DNA of 64,000 bases from Chaetoderma sp. LZ-2023a (Eukaryota > Mollusca > Caudofoveata > Chaetodermatida > Chaetodermatidae), in assembly GCA_034401795.1 (NCBI GenBank), contig CM067367.1, positions 82,755,426 through 82,819,425 of the forward strand, in the 5' to 3' direction. The translations under genes were made by a program, and so were the position numbers. This document shows, one piece after another, positions 21,645-33,054 of this stretch (the first letter of the stretch is position 1; each line of letters begins with the position of its first letter). A model generated the notes under the pieces. The model saw nothing but the letters and a program-made list of their open reading frames with translations. It was not told the origin of the DNA and made no database searches.

Positions 21645-22376
21645 ATAAAAAAATATCTATAACAAGTTTACTGAACAGCTTTCCATCAAATTGTTGACAA
21701 AATAATCAGCTGATAATACAATTGTCACTTGGCAAAGCTTTGATAACAATTTGGCTGAAAATCGTTGATGAAAAAATTATCAATTAAATTGTTCTCAAAA
21801 TAATCAGCAGGGCAGTCAAAGTTGCAAGACCTGCTGAAGATAATTTCAAGCAAATTTATTGACAGTAATTTCTTACTCAGGCAGCAACAGTGCTGTCAAA
21901 TTTTTCTGAGAATTATTAGCGGGCTTTCTTTTTTGTTAGCTAACAAATGCATACACAATGCACAATAAGCCTATATGATATGTGCGAAGATTCTGTTCAT
22001 TTCATTGTCAATCAGGTCAGCATATTATTCTATTCACAGTAGGCATGTCAGAGGCGATTGATCGTGCACCTGCTGGTGGACTGCTGGGTCTCTGTGAACA
22101 TATTTCACTCTGAAATACACATACGATATAGGCCTAACTAGTTGTGTATGCACTTGCTCGCAAACAAAACAGGAAGTCCGTTGAATATTCTATGAATTTG
22201 ACAACCCTGTTGCTGCCATAGTTAGAAATGATTGTCAATAAAATTACGCGAAATATCTTCAGAAAGGCCTGCAACGCTGACTACACTGCTGATTATTTTG
22301 AGAACAATTTGATGGAAAGTTGTTGCTGCTATAGGCAGCAACAGTTTTCAGTAAACTTGTTATAGATATATTTCTG
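21645..22376. mobile_element. 0.7-kb foldback element
   Basis: Outer inverted repeats: TCTATAACAAGTTTACTGAA near 21654 pairs with TCAGTAAACTTGTTATAGA near 22349. Inside these, CTTTCCATCAAATTGTTGAC then AAAATAATCAGC near 21680 pairs with GCTGATTATTTTGAGAACAA then TTTGATGGAAAG near 22288. The right arm holds an extra small GCTGCTATAGGCAGC hairpin. No coding capacity. Confidence 0.75.
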
Positions 22377-22379
22377 CTT

Positions 22380-25030
22380 CCTAAGATTACAGGTAACCAG
22401 ATATCCAAGTTTAGTTGCAATAGGCTTAACCAATCCTGAAATATAAGCCGAGAAGTTTTGCTAAACGCAAAAACTTAATGTTGAAAAAGCAGAGTTCTGT
22501 ATCAAGGTCAGTGACCTTGACCTTTGACCTTGTGACTCCAATATCATCATGCTGCTTCCAAAGATTATAGATAACTATGTAGCCAGGTTTAGTTGCAATA
22601 GGCTTAACCAATCCTGAAATATAAGCCGAGAAGTTTTGCTAAATGCAAAAACTTAATGTTGAAATATCAGTTCTGTATTAAGGTCACAGTGACATTGACC
22701 TTTGACTTTGTGACCCCAACATCATCATTCTGCTTCCTAACAATATCGGTAACCATGTATCCAAGTTCAGTTGTAATAGACTTAACCAATCCTGAAATAT
22801 AAGCCGAGAAGTTTTGACTCCATAACATTGAACGCATGATGCCTGCATCAGAGTGCTGCTTCCTTTCGATGTATATCTCCACGTATCCAAGTTTGGTTCC
22901 AATTGGATCAGGCATTGCTGAGATATAAGACAATAACTGTTGTTTAACGTGAAAACGTAACGTAAAATATTAACAAAGATTATACCGTGACCTTTGACCC
23001 CATAACCTAGAGCGCATGATGCCTGTATCAGCGTGCTGCCTCCTTTCGATGTATATCTCCATGTATCCAAGTTTGATTCCAATTGGATCAGGCATTGCTG
23101 AGATATAAGACAATAACTTTTGTTTAACGCAAAAACTTAACGTAAAATATTAACAAAGGTTATACTGTGACCATATATCCTGACGGAACCCCATAACCTT
23201 GATGTCATGACCGCTTTATCAGTGGATTGCTTCTATTCAATGTATATCACCATGTACCCAAGTTTGGTTCCAATTGGATCAGGCATTGCTGAGATATAAG
23301 ACAATAATAACGTTTGTTTAACGCAAAAACTTAACGTAAAATATTAACAATGGTTATACTGTGACCATATATCCTGACAGAACCCCATAACCTTGATGTC
23401 ATGACCGCTTTATCAGTGGACTGCTTCCATTCAATGTATATCACCATGTACCCAAGTTTGGTTCCAATTGGATCAGGCATTGCCGAGATATAAGGCAATA
23501 ACTTTTGTTTAATGCAAAAACCTAATGTAAAATAATAACAAAGATTATACCGTGACCTTTAACCCCTATAACCTTGACCTCATGATGTCTGCATCAGCAT
23601 GCTGCTTCCGCTAAATGTAAATCACCATGTAACCAAGATTGGTTCCAATTGGATGAGGCATTTTTTAGATATAAGGCAATAACTTTTGTTTAATGCAAAA
23701 ACTTAACCTAAAATATTAACAAAGATTATACCGTGACCTTTGATACCATAAACTTGACCTTGTGATGCCTGCATCAGCATGCTGCTTCTTTTCGATGTAT
23801 ATCACTATGTACCCAAGTTTGGTGCCAATTTGATCAGGCATTGTTGAGATATAAGGCAATAACTTTTGTTTAACGCAAAAACTTAACGTAAAATATTAAC
23901 AAAGATTATACTGTGACCTTTGACCCTATAACCTTGACATCATGACTGCTTTATCAGCGTGCTGCTTCTTTTCGATTTATAGCTCCATGTACCCAAGTTT
24001 GGTTCCAATTGGATCAGGCATTGCTGAGATATAAGGCAATAACTTTTGTTTAATGCAAAAACTTAACGTAAAATATTAACAAAGATTATACCGTGACCTT
24101 TGACCCCCATAACCTTGACGTCATGACCGCTTTATCAGTGGGCTGCTTCCATTCAATGTATATCACCATGTACCCAAGTTTGGTTCCAATTGGATAAGGC
24201 ATTGTTGAGATATAAGGCAATAACTTTTGTTTAATGCAAAAACGTAACGTAAAATATTAACAAAGATTATACCGTGACCTTTGACCCCCATAACCTTGAC
24301 CGCATGATATCTACATAAGCATGCTGCTTCCTTTTGATGTATATCACCATGTACCCAAGTTTGGTTCCAATTGGATCAGCCATTGCTGAGATATAAGGCA
24401 ATAACTTTTGTTTAATGCAAAAACTTAACGTAAAATATTAACAAAGATTATACTGTGACCTTTGACCCCATAACCGTGACCGCATGATGTCTGCATCAGC
24501 ATGCTGCTTATGTTAAATGTAAATCACCATGTACCCAAGTTGGTTCCAATTGGATAAGGCATTGTTGAGATATAAGGCAATAACTTTTGTTTAATGCAAA
24601 AACTTAACGTAAAATATTAACAAAGATTATACCATGACCTTTGACCCCCATAACCTTGACGTCATGACCGCTTTATCAGTGGGCTGCTTCCATTCAATGT
24701 ATATCACCATGTACCCAAGTTTGGTTCCAATTGGATAAGGCATTGTTGAGATATAAGGCAATAACATTTGTTTAATGCACAAACGTAACGTAAAATATTA
24801 ACAAAGATTATACCGTGACCTTTGACCCCCATAACCGTGACCGCATGATGTCTGCATCAGCATGCTGCTTCCTTTTTATGTATATCACCATGTACCCAAG
24901 TTTGGTTCCAATTGGATCAGGCATTGCTGAGATATAAACTTAACTTAAAAGTTTACGCCGGCACCTTTGCCGCCGCTGCCGGAAAAGTGATACCTATGTC
25001 TTGATCCTGCTTTGCAGGCAAGACAAAAAC
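22380..25030 (+). mobile_element. Array element H5 (about 180-bp units, 15 copies)
   Basis: Fifteen units, increasingly similar toward the right. Each contains ACCATGTACCCAAGTTTGGT, CCAATTGGATCAGGCATTGC, GAGATATAAGGCAATAAC, AACGTAAAATATTAACAAAG and a 'GTGACCTTTGACCCC' block. The right end is a GC-rich stretch (CGCCGGCACCTTTGCCGCCG) and a hairpin at 24997-25025, followed by GACAGGCAGGCGGGCAGATG about 85 bp on. The overall plan matches H2-H7, but the unit and hairpin are different. Confidence 0.85.
24997..25025 (+). terminator. 3'-terminal hairpin of element H5
   Basis: TGTCTTG..CCTGC pairs with GCAGG.AAGACA around a TTT loop. It is a structural end of the mobile element and differs in sequence from the H2/H7 hairpin. 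Confidence 0.7.
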
Positions 25031-25724
25031 TTAGCAGAGATTGGACGGTGTCAGATAAGCTTGACCGTTGACCTCATAAATTCAATCGGATGAGTCATTT
25101 TTGACAGTCAGACAGGCAGGCGGGCAGATGGACAGATGGATCGACAGAGACAGATAGAGACAGACCCAATCGCTTTATTGATAAAATTCTAATTTTCACC
25201 AATAATAATAGTAGATGATGCATTCAGAGAATTTGACTATTATATATTCCCCTGTACCAGTATAGTACAGTATTGCGGTTGGATCAGCTTAAAATATCAG
25301 AAATTTCTTGAATTTTCTGATGTACTGACATTGACTGATATATTAATTTCTAGCCCGTTAACTATATAGTGAAGATTAAAAGATACAGCTGAACCACAAT
25401 CCCAATCAAGTCTCATTACATGCCATTGAGGTACATATTTTGATGTGAATCGATGAAGGTATTATAAAGTTATGCTCCACTAACAAATCTGGACCAATGG
25501 ATGAACACAGTAATGTGTGGTCGCACAGATAATTATGCACTACAATAGATGCTTAAATAGAAACTTGATCAGAGAAAAGCGACAAATAAAAGCCAATGCG
25601 CGCGACAATGAGCTGATTAAACATTTCCGGAGGGAATTTGTCAATTTCTATACAACATGGGGGATGTCTGTTCCAATATATTGAAACTATTAACCCTCAA
25701 ACTTGTTTAACCATTTTACTGATG
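25031..25724. other. Unassigned DNA after H5
   Basis: Begins with CAGACAGGCAGGCGGGCAGA-type degenerate tetranucleotide repeats (25105-25165), probably the tail of H5. The rest shows no gene. Confidence 0.55.
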
Positions 25725-25860
25725 AATTCCCCATATCACATTTTCATAGCAACCATACAGGAAAAACTGTTGAATATTTTGAAATTAATTTGACTGGAAA
25801 TTGTTATTAATTTCAAAATATTCAACACAATAAGTTTTATATCGTAAAGAATTTAATTTT
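25725..25860. mobile_element. Foldback family B, core only (copy 8)
   Basis: GTTGAATATTTTGAAATTAA and TTAATTTCAAAATATTCAAC flank a short centre with no GCTGTTGCTGCC stem, so the middle has been lost. Confidence 0.75.
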
Positions 25861-25874
25861 TCAGGGATAAGTCG

Positions 25875-26097
25875 GCGAGAGAGTTAAGAAAACTGAAGTT
25901 TTCTCATAGAAAACCTCCATGTGAAGACCAAAAGGAGTTTATTTTTGGAAATTGACAACTAGAATGACTGGCTCGATTATCGAGACAGTCATCCAAGTGA
26001 TAATTTTTCAAAAATAGTCTTCTCTTCAGGTCTGCAAATTTCTCAAGACCACTGCTGAAGCGGGTTTTTTTAGCCGATTTGAGTGTTACCCCTTTGA
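25875..26097. mobile_element. Foldback MITE family A, copy 6
   Basis: Arms with AGACCAAAAGGAGTTTATTT / AAAATAGTCTTCTCTT around TCGATTATCGAGA. Its right end (GAGTGTTACCCCTTTGACAC) merges with the left end of copy 7. Confidence 0.8.
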
Positions 26098-26316
26098 CAC
26101 TCATATCTGCCAAAAATTGCTTCTGCAGTAGTCTTCATAAATGTCCATTTGCAGACCAAGAATAACATTTTTTGAAAATTTACCACTGGCATGACTGACT
26201 CGGTTATCGAGCCAGTCATTCCCGTGGTAAATTTTCAAAAATTGTCTTCTCTTGGTCTGCAAATGGACATTTTCTATGAGAATTTTCTTGAACAAATTCG
26301 AGGGTTAAAGAGTTAA
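26086..26316. mobile_element. Foldback MITE family A, copy 7
   Basis: TTACCCCTTTGACACTC ... GAGGGTTAAAGAGTTAA ends and a centre CTCGGTTATCGAGCCAGTC. Placed in tandem with copy 6, sharing the boundary motif. Confidence 0.85.
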
Positions 26317-26599
26317 AATTGAGTCAGAAGGATATTGCAATTAGGTGGCAATTACATAAAAAACATTCTGAATATTGTGCCACAGCATTGTGTAAATTGG
26401 GAACATTATCTCTGCAGTCAATACATGCGCTGTATTATATTGATTTCCAGGATATATGTAACTAGAAGCAGCGAATGCTTAATTTAGGAGTCAACTAAGG
26501 TGTTACAACCTTGTCATCATGTAATATCCTGTTCATAATAATGGCATCAGCTACATGGAATGTAACTGAAAGCCATGATTACTTTCTGGGGAAATTTGT

Positions 26600-26690
26600 A
26601 AAAGATTTTACCCCCAGAGAAGACTATTTTTGAAAATTTATCACAGGAATGCTTAGCTCATTAGTGCAGTGGTAAAGGTTTTACTACATT
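26600..26690. mobile_element. Foldback MITE family A, copy 8 (remnant)
   Basis: Only the central part survives: AGAGAAGACTATTTTTGAAA, TTTATCACAGGAATG and a short GTGCAGTGGTAAAG complement. Confidence 0.7.
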
Positions 26691-26819
26691 GGATGGTCAA
26701 TCGCAAATCCACACGTTTACAGCCTTTGATATTTTGACCACCACCACTACGCCATCACAACCAATCCAAATATAAATGTCCTTTTGTACATCCGCAAATC
26801 ATATGGGTAACTCACATAT

Positions 26820-27300
26820 GAAATTTGGTTGAACACAGGCACACACATTTAATTGAATTCTGTCCAATGGTTTTTGGAGCTCGTGCGCGCATGCACACGC
26901 TCGCATGCACGCACACACAATTTTTCCATCCTAGACCTGCACAAATTGCATATCCCATTTTTTCATTCGCACAACAGTTACACAAATATTTTAGTGCATC
27001 CCTTTTTTGGGTTATGCGGTTATCTTTACTTTGTACATAAATATATGTAAAAAGGTTGTGCAAGCCCAAATAAATGGGTTAGCTAAAATAAATTTGCATA
27101 CGCCAATTGGATATGGGTGGCACACATTTTCAATTTGTGCAGGCCTGCATCCGTCCATGTGGATGGACACATCCATGTGGATGAACAGAGGTAGGTAGGG
27201 AGGGAGCGAGGGATGGACGGATGCACGGTCAGGCACACACACTCAAAGACACGCACACAAGCCCGTATGTACACGCTCATAATCAACACTTTTCCTCGAA
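26820..27300. repeat. Small foldback with CA/GGAT-rich simple repeats
   Basis: CCTGCACAAATTG (about 26935) and CAATTTGTGCAGG (about 27133) are exact complements about 190 bp apart. Outside them are GCACACG-type tracts (26885-26930, 27225-27270) and a degenerate GGATG/GGTAGG tract (27150-27220). The apparent small open frames are artefacts of these repeats. Confidence 0.65.
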
Positions 27301-27565
27301 AAACACACATGAAGCAAAATTATTTACTTTCTCTACCAAACTTGAAAACTAATTGGAGATTATTATATTACCGCAGCAAATTGTTATAATTGTATGTATG
27401 TATGTATGTAATATTGTAAACGCACCGGCTCAGAATTTTCAAAATTGAAAAAAATTGAAAATATTTTTGCTTATTTTATCACCTGAGATTGTCAATTTTG
27501 TTTAATAGATGCCATATGGCCTGATTAGTATACAATGATAAATCATTGATTGATGTTTTGAACAC
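27301..27565. repeat. AT-rich DNA with (TATG)n
   Basis: A short TATG run at about 27391-27410 in otherwise unremarkable sequence. It probably includes the 3' end of PLE2. Confidence 0.6.
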
Positions 27566-29835
27566 TTATTTGAGTTTCGCTTTTACCAAGATGTCGCGTA
27601 GATTAGGATTTTTCTTAAATGCAATTACTGGACGCTTGTTGAATGGTTGTTTTAAATTGTCCTGTAATTTGTGATACTCATCCTTTAGGATTTTCGCAAT
27701 TTCAACATTTTTCCGATTGTATGTGAGAGTAAATGGGATAATCTCACGTTGATCCGAGAGGCATGGGTCCGAATTTATGCCCCTTGGCCATTGTGTTTCG
27801 AGTTCTTTAATCCAAAACGATTCTCTTAGTGATCTTTGTTTATCAGTTTCCTCTGTTGTGTCTGAAAGAGGTAGCTGTTCGATGGGCATAATTTCAAAGT
27901 CACGGGTGACTAAATGATCAGGAAGAATAAAATGTTCAGCCACATGTGTGTCTTCCTCTAGTCTAATATCTGAAAGGTGTCTGGTTGCTCGGCATCTTAG
28001 TCGATTTTTTGTTTCGCCAACATACTGCTTTTGACACAATTTGCATGAAATTAAGTAAATGACATTTTCAGAATCGCAATCTAATTTCGACTGAATTTGA
28101 AATTTGCTTTTGTTTTGAAAGCTCGTGAATGTACTCTGGGAAGGAAGAAATTTATCCAATTTACACCTTTTCTTTTCACATTTCCGAGATTCTCCTTCAC
28201 CAATAATCGGACGATTATGACAAATTTTGGTAGGCCGAGAATTTCTTGCATTATCTGGAATGATTTCCAAATTATGCAAAGTTTCAGACTTTATTTTGCG
28301 CAGGAACCGAGAAGAGTACCCTCTCGGTTTGAGGGCTTTGAATAAGGTCGAACATGATGATTCAAAGTTTTCTTATCACTCGAATTTCTATGAAAACGGA
28401 TTATTTGTGATTTTACAAGTCCCTTGAAAGTATGCGGAGGATGGAATGATTTCTTGTGTAGTAGTTGATGCGAGTCGGTTGGCTTAAAATAAACTTTGTA
28501 GTCTAAGTAACCAGTTGTTTCATACTTTATACCTTTGTATAAAGTTACATCTAGGAAATCTACGGACAGCTCATTGATTTGAGCTTTTAGTTTGATATTC
28601 GGATCATGATTATTCAGAATGGCCAGAAATTCGGTAAATGCTTCCTTACTATGTTGCCAGATCATGAAAATATCATCGAGGTACCTGCAGTAAATGAGCG
28701 GCTGATTTGGACAGTTTTCGAGTGCTTCCTTTTCCCACTCTGCCATGTAAAGGTTAGCGAAACCTGGGCTGAAACGCTTACCCATTGCGCAGCCACAAAT
28801 TTGTTGAAAAATTTCACCAGCAAATTCAAAGTCATTGCCCTTCAGACTAAGCTCTAATAGAGCTATTACTTCTCTGTCGGGCCTGTTGGTGTCAGGATAG
28901 TCGGCAAATGCTCTACGAATTGAATTTAGACCCTTTTCGATGTCAATGTTTGTGTACATAGCATCGACGTCCATCGTAATTAAGAATGAATTTGGAGGGA
29001 CCGAGATCTTAGAGACCTGGGCTAGGAAGTCTTCAGTGTTTTTCAGATAGCTAAAATGTCTATTTGCAATTGGCTGAATTGGTAGTCGATAAATTCACTA
29101 ATCCTATATGATTCCGAACCACAATCTGAAATGATGGGTCGCCCTGGTGGTGTCATAGGGTCGGTCCACAAGTCAACAGACTTACGGATTTTAGGAAGAA
29201 GATAAAATGTACGTGGTTTCGAATCATCTTTTGCGCACAGGTATTTATATCGCTTTTCAGTTGGAGAATTTTGTTGAATTTGCTACAGTTATTTTGCCAA
29301 AGTGGTTCATTTAGTTTTTGGTAATGCTTCGGATTACTAAGCTGTCTATGCGCTTCTTTGATGTAGTGGTCTTTATCCATTATTACAGTAGCCGATCCTT
29401 TATCCGCAGGTTTGATGACAATTTCACTTTTTCTAGATAAACCTAATAGGGCCTGGCGTTGCTCATAAGATAAATTTTGCTGATCGTCTGGAAATGTAGT
29501 ATTTTCAATACGTTCAGAGTAAAGATTTATACTTTCACCGATTGCTGGGTCAACACATTTTAAGTTTGGAGCCCAGCCAGTTTTTTCAATGAATAGTGGA
29601 ATATTACTATTGGAGTTTTGAAAAAAATCAGCTAATTTCACACGGTGACCAAATTCAGCAGTTTCAGTAAAGCCATTATCTAAATCTGCATCCAAACCTG
29701 CTTTATGTTTTGGTGTTGGGACAAAAGTCAAGCCAAAATTAAGCAGTGACTGTTCTGCTTCGCCTAATGCGGAGCCGGTTAAGTTTACAATATTACTACC
29801 CAGTCCCATTTCAGGGTGGTTGGTACCTTGACCCG
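27566..29835 (-). pseudogene. PLE2: near-complete Penelope-like RT + GIY-YIG
   Basis: The minus strand carries almost the whole Penelope-like protein in three large open pieces: 29809-29153 (N-terminus, LNFGLTFVPTPKHKAG, then KPADKGSATVIMDKDHY), 28974-28291 (RT core: MDVDAMYTNID with the first Asp, GCAMGKRFSPGFANLYMAEWE, then CRYLDDIFMIW with the catalytic Asp pair, then LSVDFLDVTLYKG) and 28279-27566 (linker with CEKKRCKL, then the GIY-YIG nuclease ENVIYLISCKLCQKQYVGET). FYLLPKIRK and GRPIIS lie in the frame-changed gap near 29110-29210. Frameshifts fall at about 29222, 29078 and 28325; each catalytic motif survives. It encodes RT plus endonuclease for target-primed retrotransposition, now inactive. 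It is distinct in sequence from PLE1 and PLE3. The SGNH-like ORF ends only a few bases upstream in coding direction. Confidence 0.93.
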
Positions 29836-29838
29836 AGT

Positions 29839-30150
29839 TTAGTTTAAATTAAGGGCCACAAGCCAGTTATTATACATGTCATTTGCTGTCCTCTCAGTCC
29901 AATGAATATTGTCATGACCCACTTCGAATTCTGTCGAAGCAAGACTGGGTATGACAATAACCCTGGACTCAGGGGATTTGGCCTTGCTTGACGCGGCAGT
30001 CCGATTAATTGCATCGAGTGCCTGCTTTCGCTGAGGTGTCGAGGTTGCGGAGAAATTTAGTTCAGTGAAGTAGATCCTAGACTTGGGAAATTTCTTTCGT
30101 ACCATACTGAATAATAACCTAAGTCGATACTCGGAGGCTGAGATCAGATT
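29839..30150 (-). pseudogene. SGNH/GDSL-esterase-like C-terminal region next to PLE2
   Basis: About 100 residues on the minus strand resemble the C-terminal half of an SGNH hydrolase. A strand-like segment KSRIYFTELNFS is followed by a helix ALDAINRTAAS, then RVIVIPSLA and a DNIHWT block with the Asp-x-x-His arrangement of the family's last catalytic motif, then TANDMYNNWLVAL. The GDS/Ser half is missing: upstream the frame runs into the (CATA)n tail of the LINE remnant, which contributes a meaningless IHTY repeat. The stop (about 29839-29841) lies about 30 bases before the first ATG of the PLE2 frame, in another frame, so the two may once have formed one or two overlapping ORFs of the same element. 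Esterase domains are known in some retroelement ORFs (CR1 LINEs, rotifer Terminons). Function here is inferred. Confidence 0.6.
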
Positions 30151-30151
30151 A

Positions 30152-30197
30152 TTATGTATGTATGTATGTATGTATGTATGTATGTATGTATGTATGC
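30152..30197. repeat. (TGTA)n / (TACA)n microsatellite
   Basis: About eleven TGTA repeats on the plus strand. On the minus strand it is the CATA tail of the LINE remnant. Confidence 0.95.
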
Positions 30198-31085
30198 ATT
30201 TATATAGTGCCAAATTCCGGACTAAACTGCTCAAAGGTACTTAACAATACTAACTAGTTACAGAAGTGCTCTTTTATACAAATGTGTTTTCAATAATGAC
30301 TTAAACTGTTAAATTTTGTGAGAATTACGGATATGGGGTGGAAGACTGTTCCAAAGCTTAGGGTTGGCTTTAGAGAAAGCATGTTGACCAACCATTAGAT
30401 TGGCATGATTGGAGCATGACTCCACACATAAGTTGCTCACTAGATCGAGGGGACCTAGGTGCTATCTTCCGCTCGATCAGTGATGCTAGATTGGGTGGAG
30501 CCAGACCATTTAAACACTTATATACCAAAAGCGCAATTTCGTAATTAATGCACTCTCTAAATGGTAACCAATGAAGATTTTTTAGGACAGGTGTTATATG
30601 ATCATACGGCTTGGTTCCTGTAAGTTACTGGCTGCAATATTCTGGGTCTTCTGTAAACGTTGTAACTGTTCTGATGTAATACCCGCTAGCAAAGAATTGC
30701 CATAATCCAGTCTTGTTGTTATAGTCGAATGTATGAGAGTCTGAATTGCACTGTTGTCAAGCATCTTTCTTATTTCATTGATGTTCCTTAAGTTGAAATA
30801 GAGTGACTGACAGAGCTATGTTACTGGCTTTTCCATTGACAAAATTATGCCGATGTTTCGTGCGTTAGTGCTAAATGGATTGTTTTCTTCGTCACCGATC
30901 TGAAGCTGTTCAATATCCACCTTTGGTCTAAGATGAAGGATGTAATTAGAATAATTTCTGTCTTTTTATCATTTAGCTGTAACTGGTTGTTAAGCATCCA
31001 CAGCTTAATCTCGTGAATGCTATATTCTAAAATGTCACGAGCATTAATTTCATTATTGGAATAATAATACTTGATAAGAGCTGTA
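30198..31085 (-). pseudogene. CR1/L2-like LINE, C-terminal RT fragment
   Basis: Minus-strand translation gives the typical end of a CR1/L2-clade LINE RT: ILEYSIHEIKLWMLNNQLQL, then NDKKTEIILI, then DIEQLQIGDEENNPFST and RNIGII, then TRLDYGNSLLAGITSEQLQ, then RLQKTQNIAAS, and after a frameshift DHITPVLKNLHWLPFRECIN and ALLVYKCLNGLAPP. The 5' part with the YADD motif and endonuclease is missing (5' truncation near 31085), as is usual for LINE copies. The 3' end runs to an (ATAC)n-like tail at 30152-30197. It abuts the SGNH-like frame of the PLE2 region and probably inserted there. No clear target-site duplication was found. Confidence 0.85.
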
Positions 31086-31524
31086 ACACAAGCTCATCAT
31101 ACTTGTATTTATAATATATCATCATTGCGCATCATGAATTTAATTAAATTGATAATCTGTTCATGGCTCTAATGATATCACATAAGTTGTATAATGTTAC
31201 AATTGCAAAAGCGGCTGTGACATTTTACAATATACGCTTTCAACCATTTGTCAAAATATCAATTTTCATGCCAATTAGAAGATTTTTTTCTTAATTTATC
31301 ATTTGACATGCTAAGATGAATCAATAGTGATAAAATTTCAAAATAAGATCTCTTAATCTGCAAACCCTTACAGAAATTTAAGCATGCGATAAGCGAACGA
31401 TGTTAGCTCGCAGGGTTAGTTCACGTAAGCTATCCATAAGCACCGCGTTAGCTTGTGCAAGCACACGATAAGCTCATATTTGAAACATCGCGAGGTTGCA
31501 CAAGCTTGCACAAACATAACATTC
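31086..31524. other. Unassigned DNA
   Basis: No gene. A short run of GTTAGCT/AGCTAAC-like words around 31400-31480 (TTAGCTCGCAGG, TTAGCTTGTGCAAGC, ATAAGCTC) is mildly repetitive. Confidence 0.5.
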
Positions 31525-31751
31525 ATAACGGCCAAAACCAGCCTCTGCTATGGTCTTGTCGAATGTCCATCGACAGGCGAAGGGAATACATTTTTTGAAA
31601 ATTTACCACTGGAATGTTCCTGGCTCGATAACCCAGCCAGTCATTCATTTTAGTGACACATTTTTAAAAATTGTGTTCTTGGCCTGTAAATGTACATTCA
31701 ATCAGCAGATGTTTACATTTTCTTGACCAAATATGACCAATAAATGGTTAA
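31525..31751. mobile_element. Foldback MITE family A, copy 9
   Basis: Sub-type with GGCCAAAACCAGCCTCTGCT on the left and TTGACCAAATATGACCAATA then AATGGTTAA on the right. Centre CTGGCTCGATAACCCAGCC. Confidence 0.8.
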
Positions 31752-31789
31752 CCAGAGATTGTTAACATACTACATGCATGTATTAATAG

Positions 31790-32850
31790 AAGGCCAGAGT
31801 GGTCACTGCATTACTATAGAGTATAGAGCTTAATAAGTCGTACCAAAACTGGCATCTGTCAATAAATTGCAGCAAATTAACATGCTACATAATACCTCCC
31901 AAGAGAGCTATTTCCATTTTAAGGTGACTAGTGCTAAGCATTCTATATAGCAGTTATATCAGACTTTTCAAAATAGTAAATTATGTATCCATAACCCATA
32001 CATGTAACTCATGCATATACTAATAGTCAACACACTGGATTTCTTCAGACAAAGACTTAAATTTCCCACCAATTTTTGCAGGTCATGGCCAGGCCAACTC
32101 AACTCAGAGTTATATTACCTAGAACCAGTGTTATTGCTTTTCTTTATATACCTGTGTGAAATAAATTTCAAGTTAACATGGATTAGCTTGGATCTTCTTG
32201 AATATCCAAGCTAGTGGAAAATTATTCACCCCATACCAGCTTGGATTACCTTGAATTAGCTTGGACTTTATGTAGTGGCTTGAACTTCTTGAAAATCTCC
32301 CCTCTCAGAATTCAAGCTAGCTGGGATTTTCTAGGACTTTGAATATCATCATGAAAAAGTGCAAGCTTCTTGGATTTGCTTGGACTTTTCTGATTTGACA
32401 GAATTCAAGCTAGCTTGGATTTTCTAGGACTTTGTTTTGTCAGACATAAAAGAATTCAAGCTACTTTGATATCCTTGAATTTGTAGACTCACTTACGCTA
32501 CCTTGGATTATCTTGAAATAGCTTGCACTAAGGCAAGAGAACAGGTTCTGTATAGTCATGACTAGAGGTGACCTTGACCTGGTAAATTGGTGGGAAATTT
32601 AAAAAGTCTGTAAAAAAGCAAACAGTACATTCATTGCACAGCTATGGATATATAGAATATGATAGTGTGGAAACACTGACAGTACTGTTAGATAGAATGC
32701 TTAGCATCAGTAACCTTAAATGGAAACAGAACTGTATTTTGAGGTATGTATTCTATTGATTTCCAGAGATTTATTCAGAATTACCAGTTTTGGTATAGCT
32801 TTTTCAGTTCTATGTAGTTAATGCTGTGATGATGCCTTTCTAAATAATAT
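31790..32850. mobile_element. 1-kb foldback element with palindrome-rich centre
   Basis: Long imperfect inverted arms (about 31795-32110 and 32565-32845). TACCAAAACTGGCAT near 31841 pairs with the complement of TTACCAGTTTTGGTATAGC near 32780. TTAAGGTGACTAGTGCTAAG then CATTCTAT near 31919 pairs with AGAATGCTTAGCATCAGTAA near 32695. TTTCCCACCAATTT near 32060 pairs with AATTGGTGGGAAAT near 32586. The centre (32165-32545) is built of AAGCTAGCTTGGATTTTCTT-like words. No protein is encoded. Confidence 0.75.
32165..32545. repeat. AAGCTAGCTT palindrome cluster, left
   Basis: Irregular repeats of (C)AAGCTAGCTTGGAT, TTCTTGAA and variants. The exact palindrome AAGCTAGCTT is at 32407-32416. Confidence 0.8.
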
Positions 32851-33054
32851 GGCACATTAACAATCTATGTCTATAAGAATAACAGACAAATCAGTAAGAA
32901 ACTCATACATTGCTAATGTCTGGCTGAAATTGTATTTGTTATTGAATAACTCAACTCCCATGAAGGTGATTTTGGTTTTTAAGCATACATATTTATATAT
33001 AATCTCTGTGTGGCAGCATTTATGTGTACATGCATACATTTTATGTTAATGGCT

